Counted from the first letter of the stretch, positions 1 through 11,004 are shown. The stretch: DNA of 64,000 nucleotides from Arenibacter echinorum (GCF_003259375.1 NZ_QLLN01000005.1:434001-498000); one strand, 5' to 3'. A program made the numbers and translations. Notes: generated by a model from the letters alone, not told the origin.

Positions 1-1
1 A

Positions 2-838
2 AGCAGCGAAATGTTGAGTATCGTTATTTTTACTATTATAATTGGAGTTGCCGTATTATCACTAACCGACGACTTGCTTAAACCGGTAAAGTTACTCCTA
101 GGGGCCATTCAGGAAATATGTATGACCGTGGTCAAATGGGCTATGTTATTAGTTCCGATCGCCGTATTCGGTTTAATGGCACAATTGACCTCCAGCGTCG
201 GTTTGAACTCCCTAAGGGGTTTGGGCTTTTATGTGCTCGTGGTGCTAATAGGATTGCTAATATTGGTAGGTATTTACCTCGTGTTGGTAAGCATTCTTGG
301 CCGGAGCAACCCATTGACATTTTTGCGAAAAATAACGGATGTTCAACTATTGGCATTCTCAACTACAAGTTCAGCCGCAGTAATGCCCCTATCTCTAAAA
401 ACAGCAGAGGAAGGGCTCATAGTGGATGCCTCCATCAGCAATTTCATTATTCCCATCGGGGCTACTGTAAATATGGATGGGACGGCCCTTTATCAGACCA
501 TTACGACTTTGTTCATAGCGCAGGCCTACGGATTGGAAATGGGCCTTCTGAATATTATTGTTGTAGTAGTTACCATAGTTGCAGCTTCCATTGGAACTCC
601 GGCCATTCCAGGAGGTGGCGTCGTGATTTTGGCTTCTGTGCTATCCAGCGTAGGAATTCCCGCCGAAGGAATTATCATAATAATAGGGGTTGAGCGCTTG
701 CTTGGAATGTTCCGAACAGCAGTCAACGTTACCGGTGACCTAACAGCCTGTATGGTTTTCAATCGTTTTTACGGGAATAAAATGGAAGGATCCAAAGAGA
801 CTGATGTAAAAGCAAATACGGAATTTTCCACTATTTAA
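2..838 (+). CDS. Dicarboxylate/amino acid:cation symporter (DAACS family), C-terminal part
   Basis: Inner-membrane secondary transporter that imports dicarboxylates or acidic amino acids with Na+ or H+. The frame is open to the window edge (the codons before the first ATG at 11 are sense), so the N-terminal third of a roughly 400-residue protein lies outside. The visible part has the family signatures in order: a serine-rich re-entrant loop (STTSSAAVMP), the cation and substrate motif NMDGT, the second hairpin with GTPAIPGGG, and the final helix with RTAVNVTGD, whose Arg and Asp contact substrate. The following GH13 gene starts 16 bases downstream on the same strand, so the two may be co-transcribed. 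The exact substrate cannot be read from the sequence. Confidence 0.9.
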   Translation, partial: SSEMLSIVIFTIIIGVAVLSLTDDLLKPVKLLLGAIQEICMTVVKWAMLLVPIAVFGLMAQLTSSVGLNSLRGLGFYVLVVLIGLLILVGIYLVLVSILGRSNPLTFLRKITDVQLLAFSTTSSAAVMPLSLKTAEEGLIVDASISNFIIPIGATVNMDGTALYQTITTLFIAQAYGLEMGLLNIIVVVVTIVAASIGTPAIPGGGVVILASVLSSVGIPAEGIIIIIGVERLLGMFRTAVNVTGDLTACMVFNRFYGNKMEGSKETDVKANTEFSTI

Positions 839-854
839 ATATTTAAAGAAGAAG

Positions 855-2540
855 ATGATAAAATCAATTAACGAAATAGATTTTTCTCCAAAACCGGGCA
901 AGGCCTACTGGGTAAACTGTCACAGGGAATGGCGGGAGGAGGTCATTTATTTTCTGATGGTCGACCGATTTCATGATAGTAGAAAACGACATTCTTTAAA
1001 GTTCGACATGAGACATCCCGGTTTCGGAAATGAAGATCAATTGCAAAAGCCTTTTGGCGGTACCCTCCAAGGAATCATCAACAACATTGACTATATCAAA
1101 AATTTGGGCTCTACCGCCATTTGGTTAAGCCCTGTGTTTGAAAATAATCCAGAATCCTATCATGGATATGCCATCCAGAATTATATGGACGTGGACAAAC
1201 GCTGGGGCAACAAGAAAGATTTGGAAAAACTAGTGGACAAGGCACACGGGTTGGATATAAGGGTGTTCTTGGATATCGTTTTGCATCATTCCGGAGATAA
1301 TTGGTCGTATCCTTTTGATTACAACTATTACTATTTTAACGGCCAGCGTTTTCCCTTGGACGAATGGCGGGAAAAAGATAGGCCAATTCCAGTTGAACTG
1401 AGAAATATGGAACTGTATAACCGTAAAGGGCAGATTATAAATTTCGATAATTATCCCGAGACACAGGAAGGCGACTTCTTTACCTTAAAAACATTTAGAA
1501 ACGATGGTTCCCCTGATAGTGAAGATTTACGGGAGATACTGGCCAAGATACATTGTTACTGGATTCGTGAGACAGATGTGGATGGTTTCCGTTTGGATGC
1601 CGTCAAACATATGAAGGGAAACGACATTAACCGTTTTTGCTCTACGATAAGGGAATATGCCTACTCCTTAGGCAAAAGAAACTTTTTTCTATTTGGTGAA
1701 ATTATCGGGGACGATGAGACGGGTAATCCCTATATAGGTCCCAAAATACTGCCCGAGGACCGGAATATATATTACGGGCTTGATTCTATATTAGATCATC
1801 CATTACACAGTGTTTTAGCAGAAGTGATAAAAGGGAATTCATCCCCGAATAGATTGATACAGAGGTATTCGGATTTGCAAAAGAATGCTCTAAGCCGAGG
1901 TAGGCATGGGGAGTTCCTCGTGACCTACATCGATGACCATGATCAGGTGGGGATGGACTTTAAACACCGATTTGGCCATAACGCCACTACTGCACAAGTT
2001 GTTGCGGGAATGGGATTTCTTATTTGTGCCCTTGGCGCTCCGTGTATTTATTATGGTACCGAACAAGGTTTTGAGGGTAACGGCATGGATGACCGATATA
2101 TTAGGGAAGGAATGTTCAATCCCGATGATAAGGAGTCGAACGTATTGAACCAAGAATCATGGATATTCAAGAGAATTGCTGTCTTGGCACATCTAAGACA
2201 AAAAGAGGCCATTCTAAAGTTCGGCAGAATGTATTTTCGGGAAACTTCAAAAAACGGACTCGATTTTCAGTTTCCTGATTGCGAGAAATGTCTTTTGGCA
2301 TTTTCAAGGATTCTGCATACGGGTGAAATTCTCGTTGTTTATAATTCCTCCCCAAAAGATATCAAAGAGGAATATATAGCAATTGATACCACTATCAATA
2401 AAGAGGGTACACTTATGCAATGCATTTATGGGAACAAGAAAAAAATCAGGATAGAAAAAAATATAGATCAAGATGCTGACCGCCTTTTCATCAAGGTAAA
2501 GCTAAAACCCATGGAATTTTTGATATTCAAGAATCATTAA
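855..2540 (+). CDS. GH13 alpha-amylase family glycoside hydrolase
   Basis: Hydrolase or transglycosidase acting on alpha-1,4 glucans. The four GH13 regions are present: DIVLHH near residue 140, GFRLDAVKH with nucleophile Asp248, FGEII with acid/base Glu282, and IDDHDQ with Asp363. No signal peptide is visible, so a cytoplasmic role is likely. The product is 561 residues. An AAGAAG stretch precedes the ATG. The alpha-glucan phosphorylase gene begins 35 bases downstream, so the pair probably degrades storage glucan or imported maltodextrin into glucose-1-phosphate and glucose. The precise specificity (amylase, maltogenic or trehalose-related) is not settled by these motifs. Confidence 0.92.
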   Translation: MIKSINEIDFSPKPGKAYWVNCHREWREEVIYFLMVDRFHDSRKRHSLKFDMRHPGFGNEDQLQKPFGGTLQGIINNIDYIKNLGSTAIWLSPVFENNPESYHGYAIQNYMDVDKRWGNKKDLEKLVDKAHGLDIRVFLDIVLHHSGDNWSYPFDYNYYYFNGQRFPLDEWREKDRPIPVELRNMELYNRKGQIINFDNYPETQEGDFFTLKTFRNDGSPDSEDLREILAKIHCYWIRETDVDGFRLDAVKHMKGNDINRFCSTIREYAYSLGKRNFFLFGEIIGDDETGNPYIGPKILPEDRNIYYGLDSILDHPLHSVLAEVIKGNSSPNRLIQRYSDLQKNALSRGRHGEFLVTYIDDHDQVGMDFKHRFGHNATTAQVVAGMGFLICALGAPCIYYGTEQGFEGNGMDDRYIREGMFNPDDKESNVLNQESWIFKRIAVLAHLRQKEAILKFGRMYFRETSKNGLDFQFPDCEKCLLAFSRILHTGEILVVYNSSPKDIKEEYIAIDTTINKEGTLMQCIYGNKKKIRIEKNIDQDADRLFIKVKLKPMEFLIFKNH

Positions 2541-2575
2541 ATAAAGGAACTTAATAAAGAACAAGCATTACAAGC

Positions 2576-5116
2576 ATGAAAAAACAAAAATACAATGCAA
2601 ATCAAATCTACGGATTAATGCACACAGACATCGAGGGAATCGATGCACTGATAGAACTGGCCCTGAACATACGATGGTCATGGAACCATGCCTCGGATGA
2701 ACTATGGCAACAACTGGATCCGGAACTTTGGGAATTCACGCAGAACCCATGGGTAATTTTGCAAACGATTTCACGAAATCGACTGGAGGAACATTTGGCA
2801 GATCCAGCTTTTCGGGAAAAGCTCGATGGCCTATTAAAGGCAAATGAGCAAGCGAATTCAACTCCCACTTGGTTTCAGAAAAAGCATCCGAAGACACCGC
2901 TTACCACTATTGCCTATTTTAGTATGGAATATATGCTTAATGAGGCCCTACCCATATATGCCGGAGGCCTCGGCAATGTAGCGGGTGATCAGTTAAAATC
3001 GGCCAGTGATCTGGGGGTACCCGTTGTTGCCGTGGGACTACTTTATGCCAAAGGCTATTTCCGTCAGGAAATTGACAAATATGGAACGCAAAATGCCTTA
3101 TTTCCCTATAATGACCCGGGACAATTGCCCATTACGCCCTTACGTTTACCTAACGGGGAGTGGCTACGTATAAAGGTATCGTTGCCGGGTCACCCGATAT
3201 GGCTCCGGGCATGGCAGGTACAGGTAGGACGGTCTAAGCTCTATCTGTTGGATAGCAACGACGCCGCCAACTTGCCCATACATCGTGGAATAACAGATGA
3301 GCTGTATGGGGGTGGGCCAGAACTCCGCATAAAACAGGAGATTATTTTGGGTATCGGGGGCTACCGGCTGCTTAAGGCCCTGGATATAATGCCCGAAGTC
3401 TGCCATATGAACGAAGGGCATGCCGCTTTTTTGGTCCTGGAACGAGCCAACAATTTTATGAAGGCGAACGGTACCTCGTTTGAAGAGGCACTTACCGTTA
3501 CTCGAGCGGGCAACCTATTTACCACACACACTGCGGTTGCAGCTGGTTTTGATCATTTCAGTCATGAGTCTATGGAATACCATTTAGGTACTTATGCCAA
3601 AGAACAATTGGGCATAAACTTTCATGATTTGATGGCCTTGGGGCGGACAGACGCCAATAACCGATCGGAGAGTTTCAACATGGCCTATCTTGCCATTCGT
3701 GGCAGCGGGGGGGTAAATGGCGTTAGCCGATTGCACGGAGAGGTAAGTAGAACTCTTTTTAACAATCTTTTCCCGCGTTGGCCAGTGGAGGAAGTTCCGA
3801 TAAGTCATGTAACAAATGGAGTGCACATGCCATGCTGGGACTCCAAATATGCAGATGAAATCTGGACGGAATCCTGCGGAAAGGACCGCTGGAGGGGCGA
3901 ACTCGATGATCATTCTGCACATATTTCAAAGTTATCCGATGAGCAGTTATGGCAATTTAGGACTAAATCCAGAAACAGGCTCGTCGGTTTTATAAGGCAA
4001 AGGTTTGAGAGACAGGCAATAGTTTCTGGCCTACCGTCGGAAGTGGTTGGTATCGCTAACCAAGTTTTTGACCCGGACACCTTGACATTGGGCTTTGCCC
4101 GCCGATTTGTGCCTTACAAAAGACCGGACCTCTTATTGCAGGATCCGGAACGTTTTGTACGAATTCTTACCCATCCAGAACATCCGGTACAATTGGTGTT
4201 GGCCGGTAAAGCACCCCCTTTCGATGAATCCGGGAAGGCCTTGATACGAAAATGGGTGCAATTTATCCAAGAACATAATTTGTACAAGCATGTCCTCTTT
4301 CTAAGTGATTACGACATTATGTTGGCGGAAAGTTTGGTGCAAGGTGTCGATGTGTGGCTCAATACGCCGAGACGACCATGGGAAGCCAGTGGTACCAGTG
4401 GCATGAAAGTACTTGTAAATGGAGGCCTCAATTTGTCGGTACTGGACGGTTGGTGGGCCGAGGCATATAGTCCTGAAGTGGGTTGGGCATTGGGCGATGG
4501 CCAAGAACATGGAGATGATCCGGCATGGGACGCACACGAGGCAGCAGAATTATATGAAATACTGGAACAACAGGTCGTCCCCGAATTTTACGCACGTAAC
4601 AAAAAAGGGGTGTCGGAATCCTGGGTGGAACGCATGCGAAAAAGTATGGCGATCCTAACGCCTCGTTTTTCCGCCAATCGAACGGTTCGCGAATATACGG
4701 AGGACTATTATCTGCCAGGGGCAATCAACTATAAAAAATGCGCAGCTAGGAAAGGAGCTAAAGGGAAAAGAATTGTCAGCGCAGGACATGATCTTAAAAA
4801 TAAATGGGATACCATACAATTTGGGAGAGTCGAAATTGAAAGTGAACGCCAAAAGCACCACTTTAAAGTAGTCATATGGTTGAAAGGAATAGACCCCAAA
4901 CATATTCAGGTAGAACTATTCGCGGAAGGCTTGAACGGTGAAGCGTCCGAAAGGATCAAAATGACATTTGATTGGTTGGGGGAAGATGGTGCACATAATT
5001 TTTATGCACAGGCAAATACTTCCCGTCCTTCAGATCATTATACCGTTCGTATTGTACCAAGCTACGAAGGCATTTCTGTACCATTAGAAGACAACTTGAT
5101 TTTGTGGCAGTATTAG
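2576..5116 (+). CDS. glgP: Alpha-glucan (glycogen/starch) phosphorylase, GT35
   Basis: Pyridoxal-phosphate enzyme releasing glucose-1-phosphate from alpha-1,4 glucan ends. At 846 residues it resembles the bacterial and archaeal glycogen phosphorylase subfamily with an N-terminal DUF3417-like domain (the opening stretch around NIRWSWNHA). Family blocks include YFSMEYMLNEALPIYAGGLG, HMNEGHAAF, GFARRFVPYKRP and EASGTSGMK, where Lys611 is the expected PLP-binding lysine. An extra C-terminal beta-rich domain of about 130 residues follows residue 720. It sits between a GH13 hydrolase and acetate kinase, which suggests storage-glucan mobilisation for fermentation. Confidence 0.95.
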   Translation: MKKQKYNANQIYGLMHTDIEGIDALIELALNIRWSWNHASDELWQQLDPELWEFTQNPWVILQTISRNRLEEHLADPAFREKLDGLLKANEQANSTPTWFQKKHPKTPLTTIAYFSMEYMLNEALPIYAGGLGNVAGDQLKSASDLGVPVVAVGLLYAKGYFRQEIDKYGTQNALFPYNDPGQLPITPLRLPNGEWLRIKVSLPGHPIWLRAWQVQVGRSKLYLLDSNDAANLPIHRGITDELYGGGPELRIKQEIILGIGGYRLLKALDIMPEVCHMNEGHAAFLVLERANNFMKANGTSFEEALTVTRAGNLFTTHTAVAAGFDHFSHESMEYHLGTYAKEQLGINFHDLMALGRTDANNRSESFNMAYLAIRGSGGVNGVSRLHGEVSRTLFNNLFPRWPVEEVPISHVTNGVHMPCWDSKYADEIWTESCGKDRWRGELDDHSAHISKLSDEQLWQFRTKSRNRLVGFIRQRFERQAIVSGLPSEVVGIANQVFDPDTLTLGFARRFVPYKRPDLLLQDPERFVRILTHPEHPVQLVLAGKAPPFDESGKALIRKWVQFIQEHNLYKHVLFLSDYDIMLAESLVQGVDVWLNTPRRPWEASGTSGMKVLVNGGLNLSVLDGWWAEAYSPEVGWALGDGQEHGDDPAWDAHEAAELYEILEQQVVPEFYARNKKGVSESWVERMRKSMAILTPRFSANRTVREYTEDYYLPGAINYKKCAARKGAKGKRIVSAGHDLKNKWDTIQFGRVEIESERQKHHFKVVIWLKGIDPKHIQVELFAEGLNGEASERIKMTFDWLGEDGAHNFYAQANTSRPSDHYTVRIVPSYEGISVPLEDNLILWQY

Positions 5117-5143
5117 AATAGAACTTAAAATATAAAAAGAAAA

Positions 5144-5323
5144 ATGGAGACACTGAAATATCATGAAACCATAATAAAAAAAGTCTGTTTCGACGAGGAG
5201 CTGTTGCAGATAGAACTGAAGAAGGCGGTTCGAAATACCACTTGTTCCGAACAACCGGCATTATTGGAATGGTGCGTTATGAGCTTGGGGCGAAATATAA
5301 AGAAATGGCATCATCTTTTATGA
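5144..5323 (+). CDS. Small hypothetical protein (59 aa)
   Basis: A short open frame starting with METLKYHETI and ending NIKKWHHLL. Its ATG follows an A-rich AAAAGAAAA tract and lies 27 bases after the phosphorylase stop. Codon use resembles the neighbours. It is a mixed-charge peptide with three Cys (residues 19, 34 and 44) and no membrane segment. I do not recognise it. Its position inside the glucan/acetate-kinase gene row and the in-frame length make it plausible, but no family evidence supports it. Confidence 0.45.
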   Translation: METLKYHETIIKKVCFDEELLQIELKKAVRNTTCSEQPALLEWCVMSLGRNIKKWHHLL

Positions 5324-5433
5324 AAGAAAAGGATTGTGATTTTACTTATCTGGATTTATGATAGGATCCAAATAGCAATCACGTCATCAAAACCTTAGGT
5401 ATAGATAATTTATAAATGTAAACTAGAAAATAA

Positions 5434-6651
5434 ATGCTTCCGGAAAATTCAAATATCTTAACGATCAATGGTGGTTCATCCAGCATCAAGTTCGCTATGT
5501 ATGAAATGGCCAAAACTCCGAAACTCATATTTTCTGGGTGTATTAACCGAATTGGGTTGGCGACTACGACTTTCAATGTTTCCAATCTCGACCTTGATGA
5601 AAAGAAGGGATATGAAATATACTGTCCCGGTTTTTACGAGGCAGCCATCTTTTTGATCCTTTGGTTAAAAAGGCAAGCTGGTTTTGATAGGGTCAAATGT
5701 ATCGGCCATCGCATCGTCCACGGAAAGGCACATTCTTGTGCGGAGGTAATAGATGCAACTTTGTTAAAGGAATTAAAGCTAATAAAGGACTATGACCCGG
5801 AACATCTTCCTGCCGAAATCGAAATCATCGAACTTTTCAGGCAGCGATGCCTTGGAATATTTCAAGTAGCCTGTTTCGATACTGCCTTTCATGCAACATT
5901 ACCACGCATAGCAAAGATTCTGCCCATACCAAGGCGCTTTGACCAAGCCGGCGTTCAAAAATACGGTTTTCACGGTCTATCGTATGCCTACCTCGTGGAA
6001 GAACTGAAAAAAACAATAGGTGTGGAAGAAGCTAAAGGGCGTATCATTCTTGCCCACTTGGGAAACGGGGCCAGTTTAGTGGCTTTGAAAGAAGGGAGGA
6101 GTGTCGAAACCACTATGGGATTTACCCCTGCAGGTGGGTGTGTCATGGGCTCCCGAAGTGGGGATTTGGATCCTGGGGTTGCTTGGTTTATGATGAAAAG
6201 CGAAGGTCTGAATACTAAACAGTTCAATCATTTGATCAATCATGAAGCTGGTCTCTTGGGGGTTTCGGAAACCAGTGCCGATATGCAGGACCTACTGCAA
6301 AAAGAAAGTTCAGACGAAAGGGCAGCTGAGGCGGTAGCCTTATTTTGTTATCAGATAAAAAAGTGGATCGGTTCATTTATGGCTGTATTAAGTGGACTTG
6401 ATATATTGGTCTTCTCCGGCGGTATAGGTGAAAATGCCCCAATCATCCGTTCGAGAATCTGTAAAGGTTTGGGCTTTACAGGAATAGAATTGGATGAAGA
6501 GCAAAACGAACAAAATGGATTTCAAATCTCGAAGGCAGAGAGCAAAATAAAAGTATTGGTAATCCCTACTAACGAAGAGTTGATGATTGCAAAATGCACG
6601 GCAGATCTATACAACGATTTTAAAAGTAAAGAAAGACAGCATAAAAATTAA
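5434..6651 (+). CDS. ackA: Acetate kinase (acetate/propionate kinase family)
   Basis: Converts acetyl-phosphate and ADP to acetate and ATP. At 405 residues it has the normal length. Motifs visible: INGGSSSIKF at the N-terminus, GHRIVHGK, FDTAFHATLP, YGFHGLSY, HLGNGAS, and the ATPase-fold glycine-rich FSGGIGENAP near the C-terminus. The stop is 6 bases before the phosphoketolase ATG, so the enzyme making acetyl-phosphate and the one using it are almost certainly co-translated. This arrangement gives substrate-level ATP from pentose or hexose phosphates without phosphotransacetylase. Confidence 0.95.
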   Translation: MLPENSNILTINGGSSSIKFAMYEMAKTPKLIFSGCINRIGLATTTFNVSNLDLDEKKGYEIYCPGFYEAAIFLILWLKRQAGFDRVKCIGHRIVHGKAHSCAEVIDATLLKELKLIKDYDPEHLPAEIEIIELFRQRCLGIFQVACFDTAFHATLPRIAKILPIPRRFDQAGVQKYGFHGLSYAYLVEELKKTIGVEEAKGRIILAHLGNGASLVALKEGRSVETTMGFTPAGGCVMGSRSGDLDPGVAWFMMKSEGLNTKQFNHLINHEAGLLGVSETSADMQDLLQKESSDERAAEAVALFCYQIKKWIGSFMAVLSGLDILVFSGGIGENAPIIRSRICKGLGFTGIELDEEQNEQNGFQISKAESKIKVLVIPTNEELMIAKCTADLYNDFKSKERQHKN

Positions 6652-6657
6652 TAAGAC

Positions 6658-9042
6658 ATGGAAAATCAAAATAGTGAATTAGGGTCAGTTCAAATAGCGC
6701 AGGAACTTTTGGATAAAATGGATGCGTACTGGCGGGCGGCGAATTATCTTTCCGTAGGCCAGATCTATTTAAGGGATAACCCCTTAATGCGACAACCCCT
6801 GAAGACGGAACATATTAAACCCATGTTATTGGGTCATTGGGGCACTACCCCGGGCCAAAATTTCATATATGTTCATCTAAACCGTATCATCAAAAAATAT
6901 GACCTGAACATGATTTATGTGTCGGGTCCTGGACATGGAGGACCCGCCATCGTCGGAAGCACTTATCTTGAGGGAACCTATAGTGAGGTATATCCTGATA
7001 TTAGCCAAGACGAAGAGGGATTGAGAAAACTGTTTACCCAATTTTCTTTTCCTGGCGGTATTCCCAGCCATGTATCCCCAGAATGCCCAGGATCAATTCA
7101 TGAGGGGGGCGAGTTGGGCTATTCGCTCAGCCATGCTTTCGGGGCGGCCTTTGATAATCCAGATCTGATCGTGTCCTGTATAGTGGGCGACGGGGAAGCG
7201 GAAACAGGTCCTTTGGCTACCGCTTGGCACTCCAACAAATTTCTAAATCCTGTAACGGACGGTGTGGTACTTCCTATTCTGCACCTCAATGGGTATAAGA
7301 TTGCCAACCCAACAATTCTTGCCCGGATCGGGGATACAGAGCTGGAACAGCTTTTTTTAGGGTACGGCTGGAAGCCTTATTTCATCGAGGGCGATGAACC
7401 TATGACAATGCATCGGAAAATGGGGGCATTGTTGGATAAAGTAATCGAGGAAATAAAAACGATTAAGGAGAATGCGGCGCAAAATGACAATTGGGAACGT
7501 CCCCATTGGCCAATGATTATTTTAAAATCCCCCAAAGGATGGACGGGCCCCAAGTTTGTGGATGGTTTGCCCGTGGAAAACCATTTTCGATCACATCAGG
7601 TGCCGTTGGCTGATGCTGCCAGTAATCAGGAACACCTTAAGCAACTTGAGACATGGTTCAAAAGCTACAGACCTGAAGAACTTTTTGATGAACAAGGGCA
7701 TCTTTTGGCCGATCTGGTGGATTTGGCCCCTAAAGGTGAGCGGCGAATGGGTTCCAACCCGCATGCCAATGGAGGCATCTTACTGAAAGATCTTCGCATG
7801 CCCGATTTTAGGGGGTATGGCTTAAATGTATCGGTACGTGGAGAGATGGGAAACGGCGATACTCGCGTTCTTGGAGAATTCGCAAGGGATATTATCAAGT
7901 TGAACGAAAAACAACGAAACTTTAGGATTTTTGGCCCTGATGAAACACTTTCAAACCGTTTGAATTCAGTTTTCGAGGCCACTAGTAGACAATGGGAAGC
8001 CGAGATCATGAAAACCGATGAACTTCTTAAAAAAGACGGACGTGTAGTGGAAATGCTGAGCGAACACCAATGCGAGGGTTGGTTGGAAGGGTATCTCTTG
8101 ACTGGACGACACGGTCTGTTTAATTGCTACGAGGCATTTATCCATATTATAGATTCCATGTTCAACCAACATGCCAAATGGCTAAAAGTAACCTCAGAGT
8201 TACCTTGGCGCAGAAAAATTGCTTCCCTGAACATTCTTTTGGCCTCCCATGTATGGCGGCAAGACCATAACGGGTTTACCCATCAGGATCCAGGCTTTAT
8301 TGATCATGTCGTAAATAAAAAAGCCGAAATAGTCCGGGTATATCTGCCACCGGATGCCAATTGTCTTTTATCCGTAATGGACCATTGTTTCCGCAGCAAA
8401 CATTATGTAAATGTCGTGATAGCCGGTAAACATCCCGCACCCCAATGGCTTCCCATGGAAGAAGCGGTCATACATTGTGCCAAGGGCATCGGTATTTGGA
8501 CCTGGGCGAGCACTGATAGAGATGCGGAACCCGATGTAGTTATGGCCTGCGCAGGGGATGTGCCAACTCTTGAAACGTTGGCAGCAGTGTCCATATTACG
8601 TGAAAAATTACCTTATCTGAAAATACGTGTTGTAAATGTGGTGGATCTAATGAAGCTACAAACCGATACGGCGCATCCTCATGGATTAAAGGATGCCGAT
8701 TTTGATATGTTGTTCACTAAAAACAAGCCTGTCATATTCGCTTTTCACGGCTATCCTTGGCTTGTACACAGGCTAACCTATAATCGAACTAACCATGCCA
8801 ATATTCACGTAAGGGGGTATAAGGAAGAAGGAACTATCACGACCGCTTTTGATATGACGGTTCTAAATGATATGGATCGTTTTCATTTAGTACAGGATGT
8901 CTTGGACAGGTTGCCGAACCTAGGAGATGAAGTGGCCTATCTAAAACAGGAAATGCAGGACAAGCTGATCGAGCACAACTATTTCATACGGAAAAACGGT
9001 TTGGATATGCCCGAGATCAGAAACTGGAAATGGAAAAACTAA
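6658..9042 (+). CDS. xfp: Phosphoketolase (xylulose-5-P/fructose-6-P)
   Basis: Thiamine-diphosphate enzyme cleaving xylulose-5-phosphate or fructose-6-phosphate with phosphate into acetyl-phosphate and an aldose phosphate. The 794-residue length fits the family. Motifs include [19 protein letters not shown], the ThDP-binding stretch around [10 protein letters not shown] and the C-terminal block HPHGL. It lies 6 bases after acetate kinase and 64 bases before a D-lactate-type dehydrogenase. Together they form a fermentative branch independent of lower glycolysis. Specificity between the two sugar phosphates cannot be assigned by eye. Confidence 0.96.
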   Translation: MENQNSELGSVQIAQELLDKMDAYWRAANYLSVGQIYLRDNPLMRQPLKTEHIKPMLLGHWGTTPGQNFIYVHLNRIIKKYDLNMIYVSGPGHGGPAIVGSTYLEGTYSEVYPDISQDEEGLRKLFTQFSFPGGIPSHVSPECPGSIHEGGELGYSLSHAFGAAFDNPDLIVSCIVGDGEAETGPLATAWHSNKFLNPVTDGVVLPILHLNGYKIANPTILARIGDTELEQLFLGYGWKPYFIEGDEPMTMHRKMGALLDKVIEEIKTIKENAAQNDNWERPHWPMIILKSPKGWTGPKFVDGLPVENHFRSHQVPLADAASNQEHLKQLETWFKSYRPEELFDEQGHLLADLVDLAPKGERRMGSNPHANGGILLKDLRMPDFRGYGLNVSVRGEMGNGDTRVLGEFARDIIKLNEKQRNFRIFGPDETLSNRLNSVFEATSRQWEAEIMKTDELLKKDGRVVEMLSEHQCEGWLEGYLLTGRHGLFNCYEAFIHIIDSMFNQHAKWLKVTSELPWRRKIASLNILLASHVWRQDHNGFTHQDPGFIDHVVNKKAEIVRVYLPPDANCLLSVMDHCFRSKHYVNVVIAGKHPAPQWLPMEEAVIHCAKGIGIWTWASTDRDAEPDVVMACAGDVPTLETLAAVSILREKLPYLKIRVVNVVDLMKLQTDTAHPHGLKDADFDMLFTKNKPVIFAFHGYPWLVHRLTYNRTNHANIHVRGYKEEGTITTAFDMTVLNDMDRFHLVQDVLDRLPNLGDEVAYLKQEMQDKLIEHNYFIRKNGLDMPEIRNWKWKN

Positions 9043-9106
9043 ATGGGCTCTTTATAAGGACTATTAGAACTCCAAGAATTAGTACAATAAATTTTAATAA
9101 AACAAA

Positions 9107-10102
9107 ATGAAAACAACGGTATTCAGCACCCACAAATTTGAAGAGCCCCATTTGGTAGCTGCAAACAAAGGCAAGCACGAGCTTAACCTACTTGATGTAC
9201 GGCTGACCGAAATCACTGTTTCCTTGGCTCAGGGAGCAGATGCAGTGAGCCTATTTACGAGTGACGATGCTTCGGCCGAAGTACTTGATAAACTTAGTGC
9301 CTTTGGAATAAAATACATTGCCCTGCGAACCGCTGGATACAACAATGTAAATACTAAAAAGGCCGCTGAATTGGGTATCAAAGTTTCACGCGTTCCATCC
9401 TACTCCCCTTATGCCATTGCTGAACATACCGTCGCCCTGATATTGGCCTTGAACAGAAAACTGATCAGGTCACACAATAGGGTGAGGGATATGAATTTCT
9501 CCTTGAACGGATTGACGGGTTTTGACCTGAATGGAAAGACGGTCGGGGTAATGGGCACCGGGAAAATCGGGGCTATCCTTGTTAAAATACTCCATGGTTT
9601 TGGCTGTAAAATAATGACCTTTGATACCTCCGAAGATGAATCGCTCGTTGAAAAATATGGGGTTTGCTATACTGATTGTAAAACGCTATGCAGTGAATCT
9701 GATATCATTAGCTTACATGTCCCTTTAACTCCTTCCACCAAACATTTGATCAATGACAAGCATATTTCTCTTATGAAACCAGGAGTAATGCTTATCAATA
9801 CGAGTAGAGGTGGTTTGGTGGATACCAAAGCGGTTATTCAAGGATTAAAATCGGGAAAAGTTGGTTATTTTGGGATGGATGTCTATGAAGAAGAGGAAGG
9901 ACTCTTCTTTGAAGATCATTCGGATGAAATACTTCAGGATGATGTGATTGCGCGTTTAATGACTTTCAACAATGTTCTGATAACGAGCCACCAGGCCTTC
10001 TTGACCGATACTGCACTGACAAACATTGCGGACACCACAATTTATAATCTGGATTGCTTTGAAAAACAAATCGATTCGGGAAACGAAGTTGCTAATAACT
10101 AA
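9107..10102 (+). CDS. ldhA: D-isomer 2-hydroxyacid dehydrogenase (D-lactate dehydrogenase-like)
   Basis: NAD-dependent reductase of 2-keto acids, most likely pyruvate to D-lactate. The 331-residue protein opens with VFSTHKFE, typical of LdhA-type enzymes. It has the Rossmann motif GVMGTGKIG near residue 147, the catalytic Arg in NTSRGGLVD, an acidic Glu-rich stretch (DVYEEEEGLFF) and the catalytic His in TSHQAFLT. The position after phosphoketolase fits redox balancing during fermentation. The symbol is by resemblance; other 2-hydroxyacid substrates are possible. Confidence 0.85.
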   Translation: MKTTVFSTHKFEEPHLVAANKGKHELNLLDVRLTEITVSLAQGADAVSLFTSDDASAEVLDKLSAFGIKYIALRTAGYNNVNTKKAAELGIKVSRVPSYSPYAIAEHTVALILALNRKLIRSHNRVRDMNFSLNGLTGFDLNGKTVGVMGTGKIGAILVKILHGFGCKIMTFDTSEDESLVEKYGVCYTDCKTLCSESDIISLHVPLTPSTKHLINDKHISLMKPGVMLINTSRGGLVDTKAVIQGLKSGKVGYFGMDVYEEEEGLFFEDHSDEILQDDVIARLMTFNNVLITSHQAFLTDTALTNIADTTIYNLDCFEKQIDSGNEVANN

Positions 10103-10157
10103 AAACGACAAGTTTCTTTTAATCGTTTAAATATATGAATCTTAAAAAACAATCACT

Positions 10158-10988
10158 ATGAAAAATATACTAGTACCTACCGATTTTTCCGAAAACTGTA
10201 CCAAAGCAGCTAATTTGGGAATTGAAATGGCCAAGCTGTATGAAGCGGAAATCCATTTCTTTCACTTGATACATACCCCCGTAGACTGGGTAAAACTTGA
10301 CAAGCTAAAAGAAAAAAGATACCCTGATACCTTGAGGGAAATCGGGTCGGCCAAATCCGCCTTACGGGAATTGGAAAAAAAGGCTGAAAAGGAAGGCTTA
10401 AAATGCCAGACATTCTTGGAATACCAAATAGAAACAACCAATATTTTACGACATTCCGGTCATTTTCATCATGATTTTATCATAACGGGAAGCAGTGGTA
10501 CCAAAGGGACCGTAAGGGAATTATTGGGTAGCAATGTGGAAAAAATCATTAGAAAATCAGATGTACCCGTAATCGTGGTGAAAGGAGATGACGTTGCATT
10601 CCCTTTTAAAAATATAGTATTTGTTTCTGATTTTATGGAGGATGTAAGTGGTGCTTTCGAGCATGTAATTTCAATTGCGAAAAAATGCAATGCCCATATT
10701 CGTTTGTTGCGAATCAATACCCAAACTGATACCAATAGTATATCAGCAGGTCTGGATCCGATCAAGAGGTTTTTGGAGAAGTTTCCCGATTTGAAAAACT
10801 ATTCCATGTACGTCAATAACGAACCGACTGTGGAAACTGGCATAAACACGTTCGTTAAACACGAACCAACGGATTTGATTGCTATGTCCACCCACGGGAG
10901 TACGGGATTTTTGAGTTTGTTTTCCAAAAGTATCGCTGAAGGTATAGCCAACCATTCCGCACTTCCAGTAATGACGATTAAAATTTAA
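10158..10988 (+). CDS. Universal stress protein, two tandem Usp domains
   Basis: A 276-residue cytoplasmic protein with two Usp folds. Domain 1 (about 1-140) opens MKNILVPTDFSENCTKAA and carries a nucleotide-binding loop of the GxxGxnGS type (GSSGTKG and LLGSNVEKI). Domain 2 (about 147-276) begins FKNIVFVSDFMED and ends with STHGSTGFLS, a second such loop. Tandem Usp proteins commonly bind ATP and accumulate on starvation or oxygen limitation, which agrees with the fermentation genes around it. It is followed after 16 bases by a K+ channel gene. No specific ligand can be inferred. Confidence 0.9.
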   Translation: MKNILVPTDFSENCTKAANLGIEMAKLYEAEIHFFHLIHTPVDWVKLDKLKEKRYPDTLREIGSAKSALRELEKKAEKEGLKCQTFLEYQIETTNILRHSGHFHHDFIITGSSGTKGTVRELLGSNVEKIIRKSDVPVIVVKGDDVAFPFKNIVFVSDFMEDVSGAFEHVISIAKKCNAHIRLLRINTQTDTNSISAGLDPIKRFLEKFPDLKNYSMYVNNEPTVETGINTFVKHEPTDLIAMSTHGSTGFLSLFSKSIAEGIANHSALPVMTIKI

Positions 10989-11004
10989 AAAAAAGTATAA
11001 TTCG